A DNA stretch of 6,168 nucleotides from Actinomycetota bacterium (GCA_018898235.1 JAHIJU010000082.1:1-6168), one strand, 5' to 3'. Counted from the first letter of the stretch, positions 1-5,409 are shown. Numbers and translations are program-made. Notes: generated from the sequence alone by a model not told the origin.

Positions 1-2
1 CC

Positions 3-350
3 CCGTACGGCTGGACCGTGCTGGGCGCGGTCTGGGCGATCGCGGCGGTGGGGATCGTCGCGCGCTCGATCCTGCGGCAGCTGCCCAAGTACGTCACGAA
101 CACCCTGTACATCGCCTTGGGCTGGTTGACCGTCCTGCTGGTGGGGGCCGCCGGCTCGATGCCGGTCGGGGCGATGGTCCTGATGGCGGCCAGCGGACTG
201 CTCTACAGCGCCGGCTTCATCGTCTTCGTGATCGAGCGGCCGAACCCGTGGCCGGGGGTCTTCGGGTTCCACGAGATCTGGCACCTGGTCGTGGTGGTCG
301 CGGCCTTCCTGCACTACCTGCTCATGTACATCTACATCCTGCCTGCGTAG
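3..350 (+). CDS. Hemolysin III / TrhA family membrane protein, C-terminal part (5' truncated by window edge)
   Basis: The reading frame is open from base 3 to the TAG at 348-350 and gives 115 residues with no start inside the window, so the N-terminal half lies upstream. At least four hydrophobic membrane segments alternate with short loops. Near the end is GFHEIWH followed by a hydrophobic helix and another His (codons at 270, 282 and 312). The HxxxH pair matches the C-terminal zinc-binding motif of the hemolysin III/PAQR superfamily, and the stretch ERPNPWPGVFGFHEIWH is characteristic of the bacterial branch. Family members are seven-helix integral membrane proteins of the cytoplasmic membrane; some are called hemolysins and others are linked to membrane-lipid homeostasis, but the reaction is poorly defined. 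The family call is secure, the physiological role is not. No good terminator follows the stop codon. Confidence 0.9.
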   Translation, partial: PYGWTVLGAVWAIAAVGIVARSILRQLPKYVTNTLYIALGWLTVLLVGAAGSMPVGAMVLMAASGLLYSAGFIVFVIERPNPWPGVFGFHEIWHLVVVVAAFLHYLLMYIYILPA

Positions 351-865
351 GCGAAAACGCGACCCGCAAGCACCGGGCCGTCAATCGACCCTCGGGCGGG
401 CCGCGGTCGGGCAATTCCGTGAGGACCGTGATTTCCGGACCCCACGTCGACCACGCGCCGGCGTCGGACTCGACGGATCTGGACCGTCGGCGACCCGGGC
501 AGGCGAGCCTGTGAACTGCACGGACACCCTGAACGCGGCTCGTCCGCACGTGTGAGCTGCAGGTCGGGGCCGGCCGGACGAACCCAGACGGCCGAAGCCC
601 GTTCGTCATTGTCGCCATCCGCACATCGTCGAGCTCTCAGTACTCATGAATACTGGTCGACGAGAGTGGAAGACCTCCGGCGACCGATCATGGGCAGATT
701 CGGCCGCGACGTCGTCGGGCACCGCCGCAAGACGCACGAGGGACAGTTCGGGCCCCCGACCAGGACCGCGAGGACGCGCTGCCTGACGGGTCCTCATCCG
801 GCGGCGGCGACGGTGCTGCCGGCGGTCGGCGCCACGCCAGCTCCACCGACACCCCAGGAGAAGCG
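351..865. other. Long intergenic gap without a convincing gene
   Basis: This 515-base stretch separates the hemolysin III gene from the BLUF gene. Open frames exist on both strands, but their translations are Arg/Pro/Ser/Thr-rich, match no family I recognise and lack good ribosome binding sites, as expected of chance frames in GC-rich DNA. Visible structure: a 6-bp hairpin at 471-489 (CGACGG, 7-base loop, CCGTCG) without a T-run; a near-repeat GTGAACTGCA (511-520) and GTGAGCTGCA (552-561); and a near-perfect palindrome at 638-655, listed separately. The promoter of the BLUF gene must lie here unless it is read from upstream, but I cannot place -35/-10 boxes with confidence. A small RNA or a degraded gene cannot be excluded. 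Confidence 0.6.
638..655. promoter_or_regulatory. Near-perfect 18-bp palindrome, candidate operator upstream of the BLUF gene
   Basis: CAGTACTCATGAATACTG pairs with its own reverse complement at 8 of 9 positions, with no spacer. It is locally AT-richer than its surroundings and about 210 bases before the BLUF start codon. The shape suits a dimeric helix-turn-helix regulator. About one palindrome of this quality is expected by chance in a window this size, so position and composition are the only support. Confidence 0.3.
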
Positions 866-1288
866 ATGCTGACCCAGCTGCTCTACTTCAGCGAAGTGCG
901 CGACCTCGGCCCGGGCGGCGCCGCAGACGTCCTCGAGCAGTCCCGGCGCAGGAACAAGATCGACTTCGTGACCGGGGTCCTGCTGTTCAACCAGAACTAC
1001 TTCCTGCAGTGCCTGGAGGGCAGCCGCGAGACCGTGACCGCCGTCTTCGGCTCGATCGCCGTCGACCCGCGGCACGGCCGGGTGACGCTGATGTCGGTCC
1101 GCGACATCGACGAGCGGGTCTTCCCGGACTGGTCCATGGGGTTCGTGAGCTCGACGACCGCGCTGCGGGCGAGCCTGCTCCGGGTCTCTCCCACCGACAG
1201 GTTCGAGCCCGCGGCACTGAGCAGCACGTCGGCCGTCGCCCTGATGACCTCGCTGCGCCAGGCGGACGGAGTGGTCGAGATCGGCTGA
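866..1288 (+). CDS. Stand-alone BLUF-domain blue-light photoreceptor
   Basis: A 140-residue protein of which about residues 2-95 form one BLUF (sensor of blue light using FAD) domain. All key residues are present at canonical spacing: Tyr7, Asn30, Gln48, Trp89 and Met91, corresponding to Tyr21, Asn45, Gln63, Trp104 and Met106 of AppA. Family motifs are LLYFSE, SRRRN, TGVLLF, FLQCLEG and FPDWSMGF. Tyr7 and Gln48 drive the light-induced hydrogen-bond switch around a non-covalent flavin; Asn30 contacts the isoalloxazine ring. Residues 96-140 form a short tail with no output domain, so it should signal through an unknown partner. It is a soluble cytoplasmic protein. The start is firm: AGGAG at 856-860 lies 5 bases before the ATG. 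It stands alone, preceded by a long non-coding gap and convergent with the M15 peptidase gene. BLUF proteins are commoner in proteobacteria and cyanobacteria than in actinobacteria. The family call is near certain; the pathway is unknown. Confidence 0.95.
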   Translation: MLTQLLYFSEVRDLGPGGAADVLEQSRRRNKIDFVTGVLLFNQNYFLQCLEGSRETVTAVFGSIAVDPRHGRVTLMSVRDIDERVFPDWSMGFVSSTTALRASLLRVSPTDRFEPAALSSTSAVALMTSLRQADGVVEIG

Positions 1289-1323
1289 GACGGGGATCGT
1301 CCCGGGGCGGTGCTCGTGGCTGC

Positions 1324-2298
1324 TCACCCGCGGAACTCGTAGTGCCAGTACTCGGGGTTGCTCCCGGAGGCGCGCGCCCAGCCCGGTGACACCCAGCCGT
1401 ACTCCGCCCCGTGCTGCAGCAGCCAGGCCCGGGCCGGGGTGTCCCAGCCGTAGCTGCACGGCAGCTCGGGCAGGTCGATCGCGAGGCCCGTGCCGTGGGT
1501 CGAGGTGCCCGGTACGGCGGCGACCGTCCCGAGTGCCGCGCGCATCGCCACCTGGGTGTCGTAGTCGCGGTACGTCAGGTCCAGGCCGAGCGGGTGGCCG
1601 AGCGCCGCGGTGAACGCCGTGTTGAGGCGCTCGAGCGCCGCTGCCGCGTCGCTGCGCAGGTAGAAGGGGGTCCCGAGGTCGTCGACCGACCAGGACAGCG
1701 CCGTCATCGCCGACGCGGGCAGGCGCCCGTTGCTGCCGTCGCCGTCCGCGGTGGGCGCCGAGGTGTAGAACGGCGGACCGGTGTAGGTGGTGGCGCAGGA
1801 CTGCACGGGCGGTGCGGCCTCGGGGGTGACGGTCGGCGAGGTCCGGGTGCGGGGCACGGCCTGTGCCGCCTGCCGCGCTGCGACCAGCTCGACACGCGCC
1901 GCGTGGACCTGGGCCGCCGCGGCCGCCAGCGCCGCGGGCGAGGTCGACGGGCCGAGCGCCGCCGCTGCCGCGGTCTCGGCCTCAAGGGCTGCCCGCTGCG
2001 CCGCGGGCACCGAGACACCGGCAGCCAGCTCCGCCCGGGCCGCGTCGAGCTCGGCCGCGAGGTCGGTGCGCGCGGCGGCCGCCAGTGTGCGGGCCGCCCC
2101 GACCGCCTGGGCGCCACCCCGGGATCCGGCGTCGGTCGCGTCAGCGGCCAGTGCCCCCGCGGCGTGCGCAGCGACCCGACCGGCCTGCTGGTGGGCGTCC
2201 AGCGCGGCCCGGGCGGTCCAACGCTCGCCATCGCCCAGGAGTGCGACGGCGAGCAGGACGGCGAGGGCCGTCGCCGTGGCAGCCGCGCGACGGGTCAT
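1324..2298 (-). CDS. M15-family zinc D-alanyl-D-alanine carboxypeptidase (VanY-like), membrane-anchored
   Basis: A 324-residue protein. Residues 1-4 (MTRR) and the hydrophobic stretch 5-21 form a signal or anchor helix with no obvious cleavage site. Residues about 26-148 are extremely Ala-rich with regular Glu/Arg/Asp and few prolines, suggesting a long helical or coiled-coil spacer. A Pro/Thr linker (149-165) leads to the catalytic domain, about 188-323, opening with NGRLPASA. Zinc ligands are His268 and Asp275 in STHGTGLAID and His319 in EYWH; Glu316 is the expected catalytic base and Arg244 sits in the family's YRxY motif. Cys168 and Cys281 could form a disulfide outside the cell. Relatives remove the terminal D-Ala of peptidoglycan stem peptides. 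No Van resistance genes are nearby, so a housekeeping wall-remodelling role is likelier than glycopeptide resistance. No Shine-Dalgarno precedes the ATG, but a -10-like box lies 6 bases upstream. It is divergent from the GNAT gene. Confidence 0.9.
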   Translation of the reverse strand: MTRRAAATATALAVLLAVALLGDGERWTARAALDAHQQAGRVAAHAAGALAADATDAGSRGGAQAVGAARTLAAAARTDLAAELDAARAELAAGVSVPAAQRAALEAETAAAAALGPSTSPAALAAAAAQVHAARVELVAARQAAQAVPRTRTSPTVTPEAAPPVQSCATTYTGPPFYTSAPTADGDGSNGRLPASAMTALSWSVDDLGTPFYLRSDAAAALERLNTAFTAALGHPLGLDLTYRDYDTQVAMRAALGTVAAVPGTSTHGTGLAIDLPELPCSYGWDTPARAWLLQHGAEYGWVSPGWARASGSNPEYWHYEFRG

Positions 2299-2304
2299 CC
2301 GGTC

Positions 2305-2310
2305 AGGGTA
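2305..2310 (-). promoter_or_regulatory. Candidate leaderless -10 box of the M15 peptidase gene
   Basis: On the minus strand TACCCT is followed by 6 bases and then the ATG at 2298. A TANNNT box at this distance puts the transcription start at the A of the start codon, the arrangement of leaderless actinobacterial genes. No recognisable Shine-Dalgarno is present, which fits. No good -35 box was found. Confidence 0.4.
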
Positions 2311-2330
2311 GGGCGGGGCTCAGCGGCGGG

Positions 2331-2358
2331 CCTCCCGTGGCCGGACCGTCGCGGGAGG
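2331..2358. repeat. Inverted repeat in the peptidase/acetyltransferase divergent gap
   Basis: CCTCCCG (2331-2337) and CGGGAGG (2352-2358) are perfect 7-bp arms separated by 14 bases, in the 94-bp gap between two divergent genes. It lies where the -35 region of the peptidase promoter would be. It could be an operator or an RNA hairpin. Arms of this length are common by chance in DNA this GC-rich. Confidence 0.3.
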
Positions 2359-2392
2359 TCGAAGGTCACCGCACACCCTGGGTCCTGGGACC

Positions 2393-2962
2393 ATGGGCGG
2401 CGTGGATCGCATGGGTGAGTCGGCGGGGGAGTCGAGGGCCGGTGAGCGGAGGGCGGGCGAGCGGACGGTCGACGCCCTGACGATCGCCTCGGCCGGTGTC
2501 GAGCAGCAGGACGACTGGCGCCGGCTGTTCACCGCCTACCGTGCCGTGGCCGGGCTTGCCGACGACCCGGGCGCGGTCGAGACGGTGTGGTCGTGGATCT
2601 GCTCGCCCGCCCACGCCACCGGATGCCTGCTGGCCTCGATCGGTCCGGCGGTGGTCGGTCTGGCCCATGTGCGCGCGTTCGAACGGCCGGTGACGGGGAC
2701 CACCGGGCTGTGGGTGGACGACCTGTACGTCGACCCGTCGGCCCGCGGACGCGGCGTGGCTCGGGCGCTGATCGCGCGGGTCCGCGAGCTGGCCGCCCAG
2801 GACGGGCACGATGTGGTGCGTTGGACCACCCGCGAGTCGAATGCGGACGCCCGGCGGCTCTACGACACCGTGGCGACCAGGGCGGATGTCGTGGTCTACA
2901 ACGCGGCGCCGCAGCGGGCGGCACGAGTCCCGGGCGCCGGCACGGGCATCATGGCCCCGTGA
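2393..2962 (+). CDS. GNAT-family N-acetyltransferase
   Basis: A 189-residue protein whose residues about 28-170 make up a GNAT fold. Motif A is LWVDDLYVDPSARGRGVARAL, with the acetyl-CoA pyrophosphate loop Arg118-Gly-Arg-Gly-Val-Ala123 fitting the R/QxxGxG/A consensus. Motif B follows with ESNADARRLYDTV (Asn150, Tyr157), the usual helix of small-molecule acetyltransferases. It should transfer an acetyl group from acetyl-CoA to an amine in the cytoplasm; the substrate cannot be inferred. The start is uncertain: in-frame ATG 2393, GTG 2402 and ATG 2411 are all possible and none has a good Shine-Dalgarno. The first 27 residues are low-complexity (a repeated AGER) and probably outside the fold. 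The tail after about residue 172 is also low-complexity. Its stop overlaps the start of the methyltransferase gene (GTGA), implying one transcript and coupled translation. Confidence 0.87.
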   Translation: MGGVDRMGESAGESRAGERRAGERTVDALTIASAGVEQQDDWRRLFTAYRAVAGLADDPGAVETVWSWICSPAHATGCLLASIGPAVVGLAHVRAFERPVTGTTGLWVDDLYVDPSARGRGVARALIARVRELAAQDGHDVVRWTTRESNADARRLYDTVATRADVVVYNAAPQRAARVPGAGTGIMAP

Positions 2963-3465
2963 CGGGCGATGAGCAGGGCCAGGCCGCGTTCTCGGCCTCC
3001 GAGGTGCGCACGGCCCGGCTGCTGGTGACGGCGCAGTTCGTGCTGCTGGCGCTGATCGCGCTGCTGCCCGGCGGCTGGGGCTGGCCCGTGCCGATCTGGC
3101 TGCGTGCCCTGGCATGGGCCGGGGTGCTCACGGGTGCGGCGCTCATGCTGCTGGCCGGCACGGCGCTCGGGCGCGGGCTGACGGCGGTGCCCATCCCGAA
3201 CGCACATGCCGAGCTGCGCACCGGTGGGTTGTACCGCGTGGTGCGGCACCCGATCTACACCGGGTTGCTGCTCGCGGCCGGGTCGTACGTGGTGGCCGGT
3301 GGCCATGGGTGGCGGGCGGTGGCGTTCGTCGCCCTCGTCGTCCTGCTCACCGTGAAGGCACGCTGGGAGGAAGCGCGGCTCGTCCGCCGGTTCGCCGAGT
3401 ACCCGGGCTATGCGGCCAGGACGCCGCGCTTCATCCGGTTCCGCGGTCTCAGACCACGGTCGTGA
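2959..3465 (+). CDS. Isoprenylcysteine carboxyl methyltransferase (ICMT)/PEMT-family membrane methyltransferase
   Basis: A 168-residue integral membrane protein. Hydrophobic segments lie near residues 22-37, 47-69, 101-115 and 118-133. The cofactor-binding signature is GGLYRVVRHPIYTG (89-102, His97-Pro98), followed after the last helix by a cytoplasmic tail with EEARLVRRFAEYPGYAARTPRFI (Glu137/138). Both are hallmarks of the ICMT/phospholipid methyltransferase fold, which uses S-adenosylmethionine at the membrane. Bacteria lack prenylated CaaX proteins of the eukaryotic kind, so the substrate is probably a lipid or small hydrophobic molecule and is unknown. I chose GTG at 2959: it overlaps the acetyltransferase stop by four bases, and the protein then begins with a short hydrophilic stretch before the first helix. 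The same frame stays open further upstream, but that lies within the acetyltransferase gene. The 3' end overlaps the convergent SDR gene by 17 bases. Confidence 0.87.
   Translation: MTGDEQGQAAFSASEVRTARLLVTAQFVLLALIALLPGGWGWPVPIWLRALAWAGVLTGAALMLLAGTALGRGLTAVPIPNAHAELRTGGLYRVVRHPIYTGLLLAAGSYVVAGGHGWRAVAFVALVVLLTVKARWEEARLVRRFAEYPGYAARTPRFIRFRGLRPRS
3441..3459. repeat. 19-bp imperfect palindrome in the overlap of two convergent genes
   Basis: CCGCGGTCTCAGACCACGG is centred on base 3450 and pairs at 8 of 9 positions around a single central base. It covers the SDR stop codon and ends six bases before the methyltransferase stop. As RNA it could form only a weak interrupted stem. It may be a minor bidirectional transcription-end structure or a coding coincidence. 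Confidence 0.25.
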
Positions 3466-4240
3466 GGACCCCGCCGTCGGCGCGGACAGCTGCGCCGTTG
3501 GTCGCCGACGAGAGCGGACTGGCCAGGTAGAGCGCGAGGTGGGCGATCTCGGCAGGTTCGATGAACCGCTCCAGGAGGGAGGTCCGATTCCCCGCAGCGA
3601 TGGCGGCCTTGAGGGTGTCCGCGGGGACGCCCTGCGCCTGCGCGATCTGGTGCACGACCTCGGCGACCCCGTCGGAGTAGGTCGGCCCGCCCAGGATGGT
3701 GTTCACCGTCACCTCGGTGCCCCGGGTGAGCTTCGCCAGACCGTTGCTGAGGGCGAGCACGGCGGCCTTGGTCAGGCCGTAGTGGACCATGTCGGCCGGG
3801 ATGTTCACGCCCGACTCGCTCCCGATGAAGACGATGCGCCCCCATCCCCGGGCGAGCATGCGGGGCAGGACGTGCCGCGAGAGCCGGACCCCGCTCATGA
3901 CGTTGATGTCGAAGTAGCGCTGCCAGTCGTCGTCGGAGATGTCCGCGAAGGGTGTGACCTCGAACAGTCCGACGTTGTTGATGAGGATGTCGACGTCACC
4001 GAGGCCCGCCAGCAGATGGCGCACCTGGTCGGGGTCACCGAGGTCGGCGGCGAGCCCGGACACGGCTGCACCGGGGACGTCAGCCCTCAGGCTGTCGACC
4101 GCCGCGTGCAGGCGACCCTCGTCCCGGCCGTTGATGACGACGTTCGCGCCTTCGCCCAGAAGCGCTCTCGCGATCGCGTAGCCGATTCCCTGCGTCGAAC
4201 CGCTGACGAATGCGCTCTTGCCTGACAGCTGCAGATCCAT
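3449..4240 (-). CDS. Short-chain dehydrogenase/reductase (SDR) family oxidoreductase
   Basis: A 263-residue classical SDR of normal length. The Rossmann glycine motif is SGSTQGIG (13-20), with Arg39 after the second strand suggesting NADP(H). NNVG is at 88-91, and the catalytic tetrad is Asn113, Ser141, Tyr154 and Lys158 (YGLTK, 13 residues after the Ser). The segment 185-228 is the variable substrate loop, and RADGG near the C terminus is typical of FabG-like members. It should reduce or oxidise a carbonyl/alcohol substrate in the cytoplasm; the substrate is unknown and FabG-like annotation would be over-specific. The ATG at 4240 is chosen because family homology begins there (MDLQLSGKSAFVSG) and GGGGAG lies just upstream; the frame remains open to 4735, but that part lies antisense to the MarR gene. 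It is divergent from a MarR regulator with an operator-like site at its promoter, so it is probably repressed until a ligand appears. Confidence 0.92.
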   Translation of the reverse strand: MDLQLSGKSAFVSGSTQGIGYAIARALLGEGANVVINGRDEGRLHAAVDSLRADVPGAAVSGLAADLGDPDQVRHLLAGLGDVDILINNVGLFEVTPFADISDDDWQRYFDINVMSGVRLSRHVLPRMLARGWGRIVFIGSESGVNIPADMVHYGLTKAAVLALSNGLAKLTRGTEVTVNTILGGPTYSDGVAEVVHQIAQAQGVPADTLKAAIAAGNRTSLLERFIEPAEIAHLALYLASPLSSATNGAAVRADGGVLTTVV

Positions 4241-4280
4241 GTCTCCCCGCCGATCGAGCGATGGTGCCGAGCACCTCGTT

Positions 4281-4296
4281 ACTTGCTCAAGCAAGT
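4281..4296. promoter_or_regulatory. Candidate MarR operator over the SDR transcription start
   Basis: ACTTGCT-CA-AGCAAGT is a perfect inverted repeat with 7-bp arms and a 2-bp spacer, the 16-bp size usual for MarR-family dimers. It begins two bases beyond the SDR -10 box and covers the predicted +1. The divergent MarR gene is the natural candidate to bind it. It lies about 75 bases from that gene's own -10 box, so direct repression of SDR is more likely than simple autorepression. Confidence 0.6.
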
Positions 4297-4298
4297 GA

Positions 4299-4327
4299 AC
4301 GGTAGGTGTCATGACGTGCGCGGTCAA
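4299..4327 (-). promoter_or_regulatory. Sigma70-type promoter of the SDR gene
   Basis: Read on the minus strand: -35 TTGACC (4322-4327), a 17-base spacer, and -10 TACCGT (4299-4304). Both boxes are close to consensus and the spacing is optimal. The predicted start, about base 4292, lies inside the inverted repeat at 4281-4296, leaving a leader of roughly 50 bases before the SDR ATG. Confidence 0.65.
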
Positions 4328-4360
4328 GTAGTTCCGGGGTGAGGTGGGTGCGGGTTCACG

Positions 4361-4366
4361 TACTGT
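4361..4366 (+). promoter_or_regulatory. Candidate leaderless -10 box of the first MarR gene
   Basis: TACTGT is followed by 6 bases (GCTGCC) and then the ATG at 4373, placing the start of transcription at the start codon. No Shine-Dalgarno is found at normal distance (the nearest G-rich run is about 25 bases upstream), consistent with a leaderless mRNA. No clear -35 box. Confidence 0.45.
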
Positions 4367-4372
4367 GCTGCC

Positions 4373-4879
4373 ATGGCGGAGCTCCATTCCCCCGAGGTTC
4401 TCAGTGGCGCTGACCTGGAGACCTGGTCCGCCCTCGCGACAGTCCTGGAGTGGCTGCCTGCGGCGCTCGACGCCCAGCTGCAGCACGACAGCGGCCTCGC
4501 CCACTTCGAGTACGGGGTGCTGTATGCGCTCGCCAGCGCACCCGCGTGCACGCTGCGCATGAGTGTCCTGGCCGGCTACGCCAACAGCTCGTTGTCCCGG
4601 CTGTCGCGTGCGGTCGGGCGCCTGGAGTCGAGGGGGTGGGTGCGACGGACCCCCGACCCCACCGACGGACGGTCCACCTTGGCCATCCTCACCGATCCGG
4701 GGCGCCGCGCGGTCGACGAAGCCACGCCGGGACATGTCCGGACGGTCCGCCGACTCGTCCTCGACCCGCTGACCCAGGCCCAGGCTCGCCAGCTACGCGA
4801 GATCAGTCGCAGGATCGCGCGGGCGATCGGGGACGACGACGGTTGGCGGCCGCCGGTCGAGGCGGTTCAGCCGGGCTGA
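4373..4879 (+). CDS. MarR-family transcriptional regulator, probable SDR repressor
   Basis: A 168-residue winged helix-turn-helix protein. Residues about 14-40 form the first dimerisation helix, 44-65 the start of the DNA-binding domain, and 70-88 (ANSSLSRLSRAVGRLESRG) the recognition helix region. The wing carries the family signature at RRTPDPTDGRSTLAILTDPG (91-110), including Asp98 and Arg100 of the DxR motif. The C-terminal helix (about 132-152) completes the dimer. MarR proteins bind 16-20-bp palindromes as dimers and usually release DNA on binding a small aromatic or phenolic ligand or on cysteine oxidation. Here Cys59 is the only cysteine, so redox control is not obvious. It is divergent from the SDR gene and probably represses it through the repeat at 4281-4296. 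The effector is unknown. The ATG has no Shine-Dalgarno but follows a -10-like box. It is convergent with the next MarR gene, with 21 bases between the stops. Confidence 0.92.
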   Translation: MAELHSPEVLSGADLETWSALATVLEWLPAALDAQLQHDSGLAHFEYGVLYALASAPACTLRMSVLAGYANSSLSRLSRAVGRLESRGWVRRTPDPTDGRSTLAILTDPGRRAVDEATPGHVRTVRRLVLDPLTQAQARQLREISRRIARAIGDDDGWRPPVEAVQPG

Positions 4880-4900
4880 GCGGGCCGCGCCGTCGGTCCA

Positions 4901-5350
4901 TCAGGGATGGCCGTCGAGGTTGCGGATGCAGACGGTGAGGGTGTCGAGCAGCTCCTGCTGGCGGGCGACGGTCAGCCCGGCGCACATCGTCGTCTGGACG
5001 GCGAGCACTGCCGCGGAGGCCGCGTCGAGGAGGTCGCGGCCGGCGGCGGTGAGCTCGGTCGGCAGCTCGCGCCCGCGCGGTGCGGTGGCGGCCCGCGCGA
5101 CCAGGTCGCGCTCCTCGAGTCCGCGCAGGACGAGGTTCATCGACTGGCGGCTGACGAAGACCCCGCGAGCCAGCTCGGCGTTCGACAGCCCGGGCCGCTG
5201 CCCGAGCAGCTCCAGGCAGGAGTACTGGGACACGGTCAGGTGCAGCGGGCGTAGCGCGTCGTCCATGGCTCCGCGCAGGGCCACCGCCGCCTGCTTGAGC
5301 ACGTAGCCGACTGCGTTCTCCACCGGTCCGAGGGTCTCGCGTTGCTTCAT
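4901..5350 (-). CDS. MarR-family transcriptional regulator, probable repressor of itself and the VOC gene
   Basis: A 149-residue MarR protein. Residues 8-35 form the N-terminal dimerisation helix; LTVSQYSCLELLGQRPGLSNAELARGVFVSRQSMNLVLRGLEERDLV (38-84) is the helix-turn-helix, with recognition helix about 66-79. The wing (85-100) carries Arg92 and Arg94 in place of the usual DxR, followed by the family-typical LTAAGRDLLDAA. The start is placed at ATG 5350, with AGGA on the minus strand at 5358-5361, 7 bases upstream; the frame is open for 12 more codons to 5386, but that would run through both operators and lacks a ribosome binding site. Operator copy 1 covers this start codon and ribosome binding site, so autorepression is expected. 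Cys45, Cys123 and Cys141 are present, so a thiol-based response is conceivable but unproven. It is only distantly similar to the neighbouring MarR protein, so the two are not a recent duplication. Confidence 0.92.
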   Translation of the reverse strand: MKQRETLGPVENAVGYVLKQAAVALRGAMDDALRPLHLTVSQYSCLELLGQRPGLSNAELARGVFVSRQSMNLVLRGLEERDLVARAATAPRGRELPTELTAAGRDLLDAASAAVLAVQTTMCAGLTVARQQELLDTLTVCIRNLDGHP

Positions 5351-5371
5351 GTCAGCATCCTGACATACAGT
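5342..5371 (+). promoter_or_regulatory. Promoter of the VOC gene, embedded between two operators
   Basis: -35 TTGCTT (5342-5347), an 18-base spacer, and -10 TACAGT (5366-5371). Operator 1 occupies the spacer and operator 2 begins six bases after the -10 box. The -35 box lies within the first codons of the MarR gene on the other strand. The -10 is good and the -35 moderate. Confidence 0.5.
5349..5366. promoter_or_regulatory. MarR-type operator, copy 1
   Basis: ATGTCAG-CATC-CTGACAT is a perfect inverted repeat with 7-bp arms and a 4-bp spacer. It overlaps the start codon and ribosome binding site of the minus-strand MarR gene and fills the -35/-10 spacer of the VOC promoter. A dimer bound here would block both genes. 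Confidence 0.7.
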
Positions 5372-5376
5372 GCCGA

Positions 5377-5394
5377 ATGTCAGCACGTTGACAT
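5377..5394. promoter_or_regulatory. MarR-type operator, copy 2
   Basis: ATGTCAG-CACG-TTGACAT repeats copy 1 with 6 of 7 arm pairs matching and the same 4-bp spacer; its first nine bases are identical to those of copy 1. The two centres are 28 bp apart, slightly under three helical turns. It covers the predicted VOC transcription start. Confidence 0.65.
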
Positions 5395-5409
5395 ACCGAG
5401 GAGCTCACC

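Noticed and set aside
471..489. Short hairpin that might terminate the hemolysin III transcript
   Set aside because: Only a 6-bp stem, no T-run, and over 120 bases after the stop codon; too weak to call.
552..872. A 106-codon plus-strand open frame in the gap before the BLUF gene
   Set aside because: Low-complexity Arg/Pro/Thr composition, no recognisable domain, no ribosome binding site, and it overlaps the start of the well-supported BLUF gene.
1293..1303. GGGA-TCG-TCCC stem between the convergent BLUF and carboxypeptidase genes
   Set aside because: A 4-bp stem with a 3-base loop is expected by chance in GC-rich DNA; not a supportable terminator.
1324..2298. Vancomycin-resistance role for the VanY-like protein
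   Set aside because: No VanH/VanA/VanX or VanR/VanS genes are nearby, and M15 carboxypeptidases of this type are common housekeeping enzymes in actinobacteria.
1411..2418. A 335-codon plus-strand open frame opposite the carboxypeptidase gene, and other long antisense frames there
   Set aside because: Translations are Arg/Gly/Pro-rich with no motifs; long antisense frames are expected opposite a GC-rich gene. The minus-strand frame carries the full M15 active site.
2587..2958. Upstream in-frame extension of the methyltransferase
   Set aside because: It lies within the acetyltransferase gene in another frame and is Arg/Gly-rich without homology; the GTG at 2959 gives normal family length.
4308..4315. 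GTCATGAC palindrome inside the SDR promoter spacer
   Set aside because: Only 8 bp, not extended on either side; chance level.
4241..4735. In-frame extension of the SDR protein by 165 residues at its N terminus
   Set aside because: The extension is antisense to the MarR gene, has no family resemblance, and would place the SDR promoter and operator inside the coding region; SDR homology starts exactly at the ATG at 4240.
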